From positions 48,020 through 112,019 of the forward strand of contig JADCFQ010000014.1 of NCBI GenBank assembly GCA_020249435.1: DNA of 64,000 bases, given 5' to 3'. How positions within the stretch are numbered: the first letter of the stretch is position 1; each line of letters starts with the position of its first letter. The notes beneath the pieces are model-generated. The model was not told where the DNA came from and searched no databases. It saw only the letters and a list, made by a program, of their open reading frames with translations. This stretch comes from Roseomonas sp. Lineage in GTDB: Bacteria; Pseudomonadota; Alphaproteobacteria; Acetobacterales; Acetobacteraceae. A program made the translations under genes and the position numbers. This document shows, piece after piece, positions 35,531 through 43,319 of the stretch.

Positions 35531-37476
35531 TGTTGCGTCGCGCAGCTTTGGTGCTGGTGCTTGGCCTGTTCTGCATCGCGCCCGTGGCGGAAGCCAGCGC
35601 GCAGCAAGCGGCGCGGCAACCGCTGCTGATGGAAGGGCGCAGCGCGTTATTCCAGCGCGTGATCTTGCGCCCCGGCGCGCGGCTTGCGGAACGGCCGGAT
35701 GCAAACGCGCCTGCGCAGCCAACACCTGGCTTTGGCGTGTTCTACGTCTATGCGCGGCAGGGCAGCGGGGCTGATGCCTGGCTTGAAATTGGCGCAGCGC
35801 AGGATGGCCGCACGCAGGGTTGGGTGCGTGCGGAACGCACGATTGATTGGAAGCAGACCATGGTGCTGGCTTTCAACAATCCCGCCGGGCGCGAACGCGC
35901 CATGTTTTTCCGCGAAGCCGAAACACCGCGCGCGCTGTGGCTGAATACGCGCGGCGGTGCGGCGGAAGCCACGCGGCTGCGCGAAGCGGCGCGTGCCAAT
36001 ACCGAAGGCCCGGTGATTGCGCTGGAGCCTGAGAATTTCATTGATATCACGCGGCAATTCTATTTGTTGCCAATCATCTCTGCCCAGCGCGTGGAAAATG
36101 AGGCGGCGCAGGAAGCGCGGCTGCTGGAGGTGATTTCCGCCCCCGCCCAACCAGCACCACCGCCGCCCGCTGATCCGGATGCGCTCCGCAATTATCGCGG
36201 TGCGGTGGTTTTCGTGGTGGATACCACCATCAGCATGGGGCCTTACATTGAACGCACGCGCGAAGCGCTGAAGCGCGTGGTGGATCGCATTCGCGACACC
36301 GCCGTGCGTGACAATTTCCGCTTCGGCATGGTGGCGTTTCGTGACCATATGGGCGGCAATCCCAGGCTTGAATATGTGACGCGCATGGTGTCCCTGCCTG
36401 ATCTGGCCGAGGCTTCGGACGCGATCCTGCCGCGCCTGTCCCAATTGGCCGAAGCGCGTGAAAGCAATGAAGGCTTTGATGAGGATTCTCTCGCTGGCAT
36501 CAAGCTCGCCTTGGATGAGGTGCCCTGGCAGCAATATGGCGGACGCTTTGTCATTCTGATCACGGATGCCGGCGCGCGCGATGCGAAAGACCCGCGCGGG
36601 CAGACGCAAATGGGCCCGGAAGAAATGCGCCAATTGGCGCAGTCAGAAGCAAAGCAGGTTGCGATCTACGCCATTCATCTGAAGACCCCGGAAGGGCGCA
36701 ACAACCACGCGCGGGCTGAACGGCAATACCGTGAACTGACGCGCTTCGGCGCTGCGGGGGAGCTTTATTACCCGATCAATGAAGGCAACCTGAACCAATT
36801 CGGCCAGACCGTGGATGGGCTGACAGATGCGCTGCTGGCGCAAGTGGCTGCCGCTGTCGGGCGGCCCATTGCGGGCATCCGCGCGCCACAGAGCGCGGCG
36901 GAACGGCGCCTTTCGGAACAGGCTGAGATTGTCGGCACCGCCATGCGGCTTTCCTATCTCGGGCGCGAAAGGCAGCAAACCGCGCCTGATGTGGTGCGGA
37001 GTTTCGTGCTGGATCAGGAATTGAACCCCGCCGATCCGCGCCCCGAAAGGCGGCCCTTGGATGTGCGCGTATTGCTCACGCGCAATCAGCTTTCCGATCT
37101 GGCAACGACCTTGCGCAATATCATCCAGGCGCAAGCGGCAGCGCGGCTTTCACCGGAAAGCTTCTTTGAACGCGTGCGCGCTGCCGCCGCCGCGACCGCG
37201 CGTGACCCGCGCCGCATGGCGGAGTTTCAACGCCTTGGCGGGGCTTTTGGCGAATTCCTGCAAGACCTGCCCTATCAAAGCCAGATCATGGAATTCACGC
37301 AGGAAGAATGGAACAGCATGGGCGCTGGGCGGCGCACTGAAATCGTCAATTCTTTGGAAGCGAAGCTGCGCCTTTTTGAGGAATTCAATCGCCAGCCGTC
37401 ACTTTGGGTAAGTTTCGATGGCGGGCGCAATCCTGGTGAGGCGATGTATCCCGTGCCGCTGGATGCGCTGCCCTGA
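35527..37476 (+). CDS. Exported von Willebrand factor A domain protein
   Basis: A 649-residue protein. The signal peptide MMLRRAALVLVLGLFCIAPV ends near EASAQQ. A region about 40-115 looks like an SH3b-type domain (DAWLEIGAAQDGRTQGWVRA). The VWA domain starts about residue 225, with a MIDAS-like FVVDTTISMGPYIERTREAL (D232, Thr in place of the first Ser) and FVILITDAGARDAKD. A helical C-terminal region runs from about 440 to the end. It is expected in the periplasm. It is linked by ATGA to the membrane protein gene before it and by 8 nt to the ABC ATPase after it. Confidence 0.85.
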   Translation: MMLRRAALVLVLGLFCIAPVAEASAQQAARQPLLMEGRSALFQRVILRPGARLAERPDANAPAQPTPGFGVFYVYARQGSGADAWLEIGAAQDGRTQGWVRAERTIDWKQTMVLAFNNPAGRERAMFFREAETPRALWLNTRGGAAEATRLREAARANTEGPVIALEPENFIDITRQFYLLPIISAQRVENEAAQEARLLEVISAPAQPAPPPPADPDALRNYRGAVVFVVDTTISMGPYIERTREALKRVVDRIRDTAVRDNFRFGMVAFRDHMGGNPRLEYVTRMVSLPDLAEASDAILPRLSQLAEARESNEGFDEDSLAGIKLALDEVPWQQYGGRFVILITDAGARDAKDPRGQTQMGPEEMRQLAQSEAKQVAIYAIHLKTPEGRNNHARAERQYRELTRFGAAGELYYPINEGNLNQFGQTVDGLTDALLAQVAAAVGRPIAGIRAPQSAAERRLSEQAEIVGTAMRLSYLGRERQQTAPDVVRSFVLDQELNPADPRPERRPLDVRVLLTRNQLSDLATTLRNIIQAQAAARLSPESFFERVRAAAAATARDPRRMAEFQRLGGAFGEFLQDLPYQSQIMEFTQEEWNSMGAGRRTEIVNSLEAKLRLFEEFNRQPSLWVSFDGGRNPGEAMYPVPLDALP

Positions 37477-37484
37477 GGGCATGC

Positions 37485-38240
37485 ATGAACCAAAACGCGC
37501 CGACCTTGTTGCTACAAGATGTGGTGATCCGCCATCAGGCGCCAGGCGGCGCGCCGGGTTTTGAATTGGTGGTCGAAGCCTTTTCCATCGCGCGTGGTGA
37601 GGCTTTGGCGCTTGTCGGGCCTTCCGGTTCCGGCAAATCCACCTTGCTCGATCTGTTGGCCTTGGCGCGGCGCCCCGCAAGTGCCGCGCAATTCCTGCTG
37701 ACACCGCGCGATGGCACGGCAATTGACCTGGCCGCCCTGTGGCGCGCCCGCAATGAAAATCGCCTGACCGCCATTCGTGCAGCGCATTTCGGCTATGTAT
37801 TGCAAACGGGCGGGTTGCTGCCGTTTCTTTCCGTGCGTCGCAATATTGCGCTGAGCCAGGCTGTGCTGGGCCGGCCTGATCCCGCGCATATCGAAGCCTT
37901 GGCAGCGCGGCTTGAAATTGCGGCATTGCTGGACAGGATGCCTGCGTCACTCTCCGTTGGGCAAAGGCAGCGTGTCGCAATTGCGCGCGCCTTGGCGCAT
38001 CGCCCGGAGATTTTGCTGGCAGATGAACCAACCGCGAGTGTTCATCCCGCCTTGGCCGATACGGTGATGGCGCTGCTGCTGGAACAGGCACGCGAACAGG
38101 ATACGGCGCTGATCCTGGCAACGCATGATCCGGATCGCGCGGCGCGCCATGGTTTTGCGCTGCTGCCGATCCAGACGGAAGCGAGCCAAGGTGCCGGGCG
38201 TTCCTGGCTTGGTCGCGCAAGCGCAGACGTGCCGGCATGA
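37485..38240 (+). CDS. ABC transporter ATP-binding protein (LolD/MacB type)
   Basis: A 251-residue ATPase. Walker A is LVGPSGSGKSTLLDLLALA. The Q-loop lies in FGYVLQTGGLLPFLSVRRNI. The signature is LSVGQRQRVAIARAL, with Val instead of the usual Gly in LSGGQ. Walker B is ILLADEPTASVHP, where the D-loop reads SVHP rather than SLD, and the H-loop is LILATHDPD. The following permease gene overlaps by 4 nt and is FtsX-like, so this is a MacB/LolCDE-type, mechanotransmission-class ABC system rather than a classical importer. Confidence 0.9.
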   Translation: MNQNAPTLLLQDVVIRHQAPGGAPGFELVVEAFSIARGEALALVGPSGSGKSTLLDLLALARRPASAAQFLLTPRDGTAIDLAALWRARNENRLTAIRAAHFGYVLQTGGLLPFLSVRRNIALSQAVLGRPDPAHIEALAARLEIAALLDRMPASLSVGQRQRVAIARALAHRPEILLADEPTASVHPALADTVMALLLEQAREQDTALILATHDPDRAARHGFALLPIQTEASQGAGRSWLGRASADVPA

Positions 38241-39451
38241 GAAGCCATACCGGGCTGCTGGCGGGGCTTTCGCTGCGTGATCTTTTGCATGAACGCACCC
38301 TGGCGCTTTGTTCATTGATTGGCCTTGCGGCGGTGCTGGCGCCGTTGATTGTGCTGTTTGGCTTGAAGCAGGGTGTGATTGATGGGCTGCGTGCGGAGCT
38401 GATTGATAATCCGCGCAGCCGCATGGTGGTGAATGCGGCCAATCGCAATTTTGATGCAGCATTTCTCACGCACCTTGCCGCGCGGCCTGATATCGCTTTC
38501 GTCATTCCGCGCATTCGCAGCCTGAATACCGAAGCGCGGTTTGAAAACCCAGCGCGCCCGGGCACGGTGCTGCGCGCGGAATTGCTTGCCACCGCTGCGG
38601 GCGATCCCTTGCTGCAGGGCCTGCCCAGCATTGCGCCGCGCCAGATCATCCCAAGCGCTTCCTTCGCGGCGCGGCTTGATCTGCAACCTGGCATGCAGGT
38701 GACGCTGCGTGCCATTCGTGGTGATACCAGCGCGCGGGAAGTCTTGAATCTGCCGGTCACTGTCACGGCCATCGCGCCGCCCAGCGCCTTTGGGCGAGAC
38801 GGTGTTTTTGTGGATCTGAAGACGCTGCTGCTGGTGGATGGCTTCACCGATGGCGCGCTGCCAGTCACCACCAGCCCCACCGATATCGCGGATGATCCAA
38901 TGCGGATTTTTGCCGGTTTTCGTGCCCATGCGCGGCGGCTGGAAGATGTTACGAGGATTGACCATGATCTACGCCGCGATGGGGTGGAGGTTGAAACGCT
39001 GGCGGAACAGGTGGCCGGCTTGCTCAGCCTTGATCGCAGCCTGACGTTGCTATTTGCCTTGCTCGCGGGCTTGGGTGGTCTTGGGTACCTCGTGTCGCTT
39101 GGGGTTGGGCTTTATGCCAATGTGGAACGCAAACAGCGTGATCTTTCGCTGCTGCGGCTGATTGGGCTTTCGCGGCGTGATCTCGTGGTGTTTCCGCTGT
39201 TGCAAGCGCTGATCATCGCCGCTGCTGGCGCGGCCTTGGCGGGCGTGCTGGCGCTGAGTGTGGCAGGGCTGGTTAATCGCCTGCCGCTTGGTGGTGCCAA
39301 TCCTGCAGGCGGGCGCGCCCTTTGTGTCATTGCGGTAGAGCATCTTTTGCTCGCACTGCTTGTCAGCCTTTTGGGTGCGGCGCTATCCGCCGCTTTTGCC
39401 GGGTATCGCGCCGCTCGGATCGAACCTGCAGAGGGGCTTTGCGATGCGTAA
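38237..39451 (+). CDS. FtsX/MacB-type ABC transporter permease
   Basis: A 404-residue membrane protein. One N-terminal helix (LALCSLIGLAAVLAPLIVLF) is followed by a large extracytoplasmic domain (about 60-265). Three C-terminal helices then follow (LLFALLAGLGGLGYLVSLGV, LLQALIIAAAGAALAGVLAL and AVEHLLLALLVSLLGAALSA). This is the four-helix FtsX/LolC/MacB layout. LSLLRLIGLSRRDLVVFPL matches the coupling region. Such proteins transmit ATPase motion to periplasmic partners, here plausibly the VWA and SUMF1-fold proteins of the same operon. It overlaps the next gene by 8 nt. Confidence 0.88.
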   Translation: MRSHTGLLAGLSLRDLLHERTLALCSLIGLAAVLAPLIVLFGLKQGVIDGLRAELIDNPRSRMVVNAANRNFDAAFLTHLAARPDIAFVIPRIRSLNTEARFENPARPGTVLRAELLATAAGDPLLQGLPSIAPRQIIPSASFAARLDLQPGMQVTLRAIRGDTSAREVLNLPVTVTAIAPPSAFGRDGVFVDLKTLLLVDGFTDGALPVTTSPTDIADDPMRIFAGFRAHARRLEDVTRIDHDLRRDGVEVETLAEQVAGLLSLDRSLTLLFALLAGLGGLGYLVSLGVGLYANVERKQRDLSLLRLIGLSRRDLVVFPLLQALIIAAAGAALAGVLALSVAGLVNRLPLGGANPAGGRALCVIAVEHLLLALLVSLLGAALSAAFAGYRAARIEPAEGLCDA

Positions 39452-41123
39452 GCTAATCATCACCTTGATTGCCATGGCAGCAACTTTGCCCCAAGCGACG
39501 CTTGCGCAGGAAAGATGGGCGGCGGAATTCTGGAACCCAAAGCCCCTCGCCGATGATCTGATCCTGCCCATGCCCTGCGGCGGCGCCATGGTATTTCGCC
39601 CGGTGCCAACACCGCTCGGGCAGGGTTTGCTTGCGGACCGGCCGGCTATGCTGGGTCAGTCCGATGCGGCAACCAATTACAGTGAATTTCTGCGCCAGAG
39701 CTTCATCGCCGGCCCGTTTCGCGGCAGCGATGCCGCTGCACCGCCGCGTTATTACATCGGCAAATATGAGGTGACGCGCGATCAATACAGCGCTGTCACC
39801 AGTGAAACCTGCCCCACCCCCGCCACCGCCGGCCGCCTGCCGCAAGCGGATATCGCCTGGCATGAGGCGATTGGCTTCACGATGCGGTATTCCGCCTGGC
39901 TTGCGCGCAATGCGCGTGATGCCTTGCCGATGCGCGATGATGCGCGCGCCTTTGTGCGCCTGCCGACGGAAGATGAATGGGAATTCGCCGCGCGCGGTGG
40001 TGCGGCGGTATCAGAAGCGGATTTCAGCGCGCGTGTATTCCCCATGCCGGAAGGCATGCAGCGCCATGTCTGGTTTCAGGGTACGCGATCCTCAGGCGGG
40101 CGCGTGCGGCCCATTGGCATGCTGGAACCCAATCCGCTTGGGGTTTTCGATATCCTCGGCAATGTTGCGGAATGGGTGCTGGAACCCTATCGGCTCAATC
40201 GCGTTGGGCGGCCTCATGGTCAGGCCGGCGGCATGGTGGCACGCGGCGGGGATTTCCTGACACCGGAAGATCAAATCCGTTCAAGCCTGCGCGTGGAATT
40301 GCCGCCACTTGATCGCAATGGCGAAGCGTTGCGGCTGCGCAGCCTTGGCTTTCGCCCGGTGCTTGCTTTGGTTGCGACAAGCAGCGATCAGCGCCCCGCG
40401 CAATTGCGCGCAGCGTTTGAAGCTGAAGCGCAATCGCGTGGCAGTGCCAGCGAAGACCCGGCGCGGCTTTTGGAAGTATTGAAGAATGATACGCCAGACC
40501 CAGCGCTGCGCCAGGGCATTGATCGTGTAGGCGCGGCGCTGCGTACCGCGCAACGAGAGCGCAATGACCAGGAAATGCAGGCCATCCAAGGCCAAATCGC
40601 TGCGGCGGCGCAAATCGGCCGGCAAATCCTGCTCGCGGAAGGTTTCGGCGAATTGCTCGGCGCCTTTGCGCGCGTGCAGGCGGAAACCGTGCAGGCGCAG
40701 CGCACGCTTGCCGAAGATCAGGGCCGCATCGCGGCCGCAACTCAGGCCGATGTGCAAGCAGCGCTTCGCCGGCAGCAGGAACGCACGCAGCAAATCACCA
40801 ATACCATGGCGCGTATTGAAGCGGCGCTGCGGAGCCAGGCGGAAGGCCAGCCCGCGCGTGCGCAGGAATTGACCGCGAGCTATCTGCGCAGCGTGCTCGC
40901 CGTTGGCCGCAGTGCGGATCGGCTGCGGATCGCGGATGCTGGCAATGTGGTGCAGCAGGAAATGCAGGCGCAGAATGTGCAGTATCTCCCGGAATTGGCG
41001 CGCATTGCGGCGCGGCACATGGTTGCGGTCAGCAATGGCAATCCACCAAGCCGCGAACAGGCCTTGGCTGATCTGAAATCCGTCTTGCCGCCAGCAACAG
41101 CGGCACCGCCAGCGCGGCGTTAG
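39444..41123 (+). CDS. Exported SUMF1/FGE-fold protein with coiled-coil C-terminus, probably non-catalytic
   Basis: A 559-residue protein. The start at 39444 gives a clean signal peptide (MRKLIITLIAMAATLPQATL, cleavage near AQE); the longer reading lies inside the permease gene. Residues about 60-310 form a formylglycine-generating-enzyme-like (SUMF1) domain: YYIGKYEVTRDQYSAV, RLPTEDEWEFAARGGAA, DILGNVAEWVLEPYRL and MVARGGDFLTPEDQIRSSLR. The cysteines of catalytic FGE are absent from that last segment, so a structural or binding role is likely. The C-terminal half (310-540) is Gln/Ala-rich and strongly helical, likely coiled coil. It is the seventh gene of the SrfB operon. Confidence 0.83.
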   Translation: MRKLIITLIAMAATLPQATLAQERWAAEFWNPKPLADDLILPMPCGGAMVFRPVPTPLGQGLLADRPAMLGQSDAATNYSEFLRQSFIAGPFRGSDAAAPPRYYIGKYEVTRDQYSAVTSETCPTPATAGRLPQADIAWHEAIGFTMRYSAWLARNARDALPMRDDARAFVRLPTEDEWEFAARGGAAVSEADFSARVFPMPEGMQRHVWFQGTRSSGGRVRPIGMLEPNPLGVFDILGNVAEWVLEPYRLNRVGRPHGQAGGMVARGGDFLTPEDQIRSSLRVELPPLDRNGEALRLRSLGFRPVLALVATSSDQRPAQLRAAFEAEAQSRGSASEDPARLLEVLKNDTPDPALRQGIDRVGAALRTAQRERNDQEMQAIQGQIAAAAQIGRQILLAEGFGELLGAFARVQAETVQAQRTLAEDQGRIAAATQADVQAALRRQQERTQQITNTMARIEAALRSQAEGQPARAQELTASYLRSVLAVGRSADRLRIADAGNVVQQEMQAQNVQYLPELARIAARHMVAVSNGNPPSREQALADLKSVLPPATAAPPARR

Positions 41124-41129
41124 TCTTTA

Positions 41130-41921
41130 ATGCCTGGCACAATCCTGCGCGCCCGCGCCGTGATCCTCGGCGAAAGGCTGGATCATCGCGGCCTCGGCCC
41201 CGGCGGCACCGCCATTGCAGACCCCGTGCCCATCGCCGCCCCCGCCCCCATCACTGCCTTCGCCTTCCGCTGGGGCGCGGTGGTGATCTTCGGCGCCGAT
41301 GCCACTCAGGAAGGCGCCTTGCTCACAGCGCTTGCCCCGCGCATCACCAACCCCGCCGATAGCCCCGCCGAGGAAACCGCACTGATCGCGCTCGGCGCCG
41401 AACGCGACGGCGTTGATGCCGAAGGCGTCATTCAGCTTTGTGATGCGGCGCCGGAACGCCTTGCCGTGGTTGCCGATGCGCTCGCGAAAAGCGCGGCCCT
41501 CGCCCAACAGGAAGCCCGCATCGCCGAGGCCTTGGACCGGCTGGAACCCGCCGTGGCGGATTTACGCGCGGCGGGCCGGCTTAGATTTTCCTCCCGCGCC
41601 TTGCATCGGCAGATCGGCCATGCGCTTTCCGCCCATAGCCGCAACCTGGCTCGAGTCGAAGCCGCGGATAAGCCCGAAGTGCTCTGGGATCACCCGGAAC
41701 TGGAACGGCTGCATGCCCGGCTTGCCGATGAATATGAGCTTACCGAAAGGGGCGAGGCGCTGGAACGCAAACTCGCCTGGATCGGCAATGCCATTCAGAC
41801 GCTGCTGTCCCTGATCCAGGCGCGGCGCGCGCTGGGGCTGGAAGCCGCCGTGGTCGTGCTGGTCGGCATTGAAGTGGCCTTCACGCTCTATGAGCACGTG
41901 ATCCGCCCGCTTTGGCCCTGA
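41130..41921 (+). CDS. RMND1/YagE (DUF155) family membrane protein
   Basis: A 263-residue protein. The N-terminal half (ITAFAFRWGAVVIFGADATQ) is the RMD1/Sif2-type DUF155 domain. A helical middle region contains LHRQIGHALSAHSRNLARVE and DHPELERLHARLADEYELTE. A C-terminal anchor ends YEHVIRPLWP, the typical family ending with a helix LEAAVVVLVGIEVAFTLYEH. Eukaryotic relatives act in mitochondrial translation; the bacterial role is unknown. Only 6 nt separate it from the SUMF1-fold gene, so it may be the eighth member of the operon. Confidence 0.85.
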   Translation: MPGTILRARAVILGERLDHRGLGPGGTAIADPVPIAAPAPITAFAFRWGAVVIFGADATQEGALLTALAPRITNPADSPAEETALIALGAERDGVDAEGVIQLCDAAPERLAVVADALAKSAALAQQEARIAEALDRLEPAVADLRAAGRLRFSSRALHRQIGHALSAHSRNLARVEAADKPEVLWDHPELERLHARLADEYELTERGEALERKLAWIGNAIQTLLSLIQARRALGLEAAVVVLVGIEVAFTLYEHVIRPLWP

Positions 41922-42000
41922 AATCGCCCACCTTGGGCTGGCCTGCCGCGCAAAACCGGGCAATAAAAGCACCAAGACACGTCATTCCAAGGAAATTTAC

Positions 42001-43233
42001 ATGACGGCGAATTCGCCCGAATGGGCCCAGGCGCCCACAGCCCCCCAGAAACTGAGCCAGGAGCGCCCGCCGCCGCCGCCGGCTTCCGTGCGCCGGTACC
42101 TCAGCCTGCCGGATTTTGAAGCCGCCGCCGCGCGCTATCTGCCGCGCAGCATTGGCGGCTTTGTCTCGGGTGCGGTGGAGACCAATGCGTCACTGCGCGA
42201 CAATCTTGAAGCCTTTCAGGAATGGGGCTTCCTGCCGCGCGTGCTGCGCGACACACGCGGGCGCAATTTGAAGACCACGCTGTTTGGCCAGGAATATGAC
42301 GCGCCCTTCGGCCTGCCGCCCATGGGCGCTTCCGCGCTGGTCGCCTATCGCGGTGATCTGGTGCTGACGCAGGCCGCCCGCGCGCGCAATGTGCCCATGA
42401 TCATGAGCGCTTCTTCGCTGATCCCGCTGGAAGATGTGGCGAAGGCCAATCCGGATGCCTGGTATCAGGCCTATCTGCCGGGTGAAGCTGAACGCATCGA
42501 ACCGCTGGTGGATCGTGTCGCCGCCGCCGGCTTCAAGACCTTTGTACTGACGGTTGATGTGCAGGTTTCATCCAACCGCGAAAACAATGTGCGCAATGGC
42601 TATTCCATTCCGCTGAAGCCCACGCCGCAATTGATCTGGGATGGCATTACGCATCCACGCTGGGTGCTGAATACCTTCTTCAAGACCATGGCCAATCACG
42701 GCATGCCGCATTTCGAGAATATGGATGCCGGGCGCGGGCCGCCGATTGTCTCCCGCACCCTGATGCGCGCCTTCGGCGCACGTGATGGGCTGGCGTGGGA
42801 GCATTTGGAACTGATCCGCAAACGCTGGAAGGGCAAGCTGGTCGTGAAGGGCATCATCTCCCCCGAAGATGCGCGCATGTGCCGCGATGCGGGGGCGGAT
42901 GGCATCATGGTGTCCAATCATGGGGGCCGCCAATTGGATGGCACGATTTCCGGCCTGCGCAGCCTGCCGGAGATCGCCCGCGATGCCGGCGGCATGACGG
43001 TGATGTATGATGGCGGCGTGCGGCGCGGCAGTGATGTGCTGAAGGCGCTGGCACTTGGTGCTTCCTTCGTGTTTGTCGGCCGCCCAATGCTCTGCGCCGC
43101 GGCGGTCGCGGGTGAAGAAGGCGTGAAGCATGCGATTGGTCTGCTGTCTGAGGAGATTGATCGCAACATGGCAATGATGGGCATTCAGAACCCATCGCAG
43201 ATGTCCATGGAATACATGCGCCCGATGCGCTGA
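42001..43233 (+). CDS. FMN-dependent alpha-hydroxy-acid oxidoreductase (LldD/glycolate oxidase-like)
   Basis: A 410-residue flavoprotein of the lactate dehydrogenase/glycolate oxidase family. Conserved parts include FGLPPMGASALVAYRGDLVL, the substrate region FVLTVDVQVSSNREN, and VVKGIISPEDARMC. The catalytic-site motif VSNHGGRQLDG contains the proton-abstracting His and substrate-binding Arg. It would oxidise a 2-hydroxyacid to a 2-oxoacid. The ribosome site AAGGAA is good. A GMC oxidoreductase, Fe-S proteins and an aldolase gene follow, suggesting a catabolic cluster. The exact substrate is unknown. Confidence 0.9.
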   Translation: MTANSPEWAQAPTAPQKLSQERPPPPPASVRRYLSLPDFEAAAARYLPRSIGGFVSGAVETNASLRDNLEAFQEWGFLPRVLRDTRGRNLKTTLFGQEYDAPFGLPPMGASALVAYRGDLVLTQAARARNVPMIMSASSLIPLEDVAKANPDAWYQAYLPGEAERIEPLVDRVAAAGFKTFVLTVDVQVSSNRENNVRNGYSIPLKPTPQLIWDGITHPRWVLNTFFKTMANHGMPHFENMDAGRGPPIVSRTLMRAFGARDGLAWEHLELIRKRWKGKLVVKGIISPEDARMCRDAGADGIMVSNHGGRQLDGTISGLRSLPEIARDAGGMTVMYDGGVRRGSDVLKALALGASFVFVGRPMLCAAAVAGEEGVKHAIGLLSEEIDRNMAMMGIQNPSQMSMEYMRPMR

Positions 43234-43319
43234 GCATGCTGGCGCTGGCATGAACGGCCAGACCTTGCCCCGAAGCGCTTTGCATGGATTGATAGGCATG
43301 CAGGAAAAAGGGGCAGGTC

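Noticed and set aside
37399..38880. A 493-codon minus-strand ORF across the ABC ATPase and permease
   Set aside because: Antisense to two genes with clear Walker and membrane motifs; Ser/Arg/Pro-rich and without motifs.
41130..41921. Treating the RMND1-like gene as certainly part of the SrfB machine
   Set aside because: The 6-nt gap fits co-transcription, but RMND1-like genes occur in many contexts, so membership is left open.
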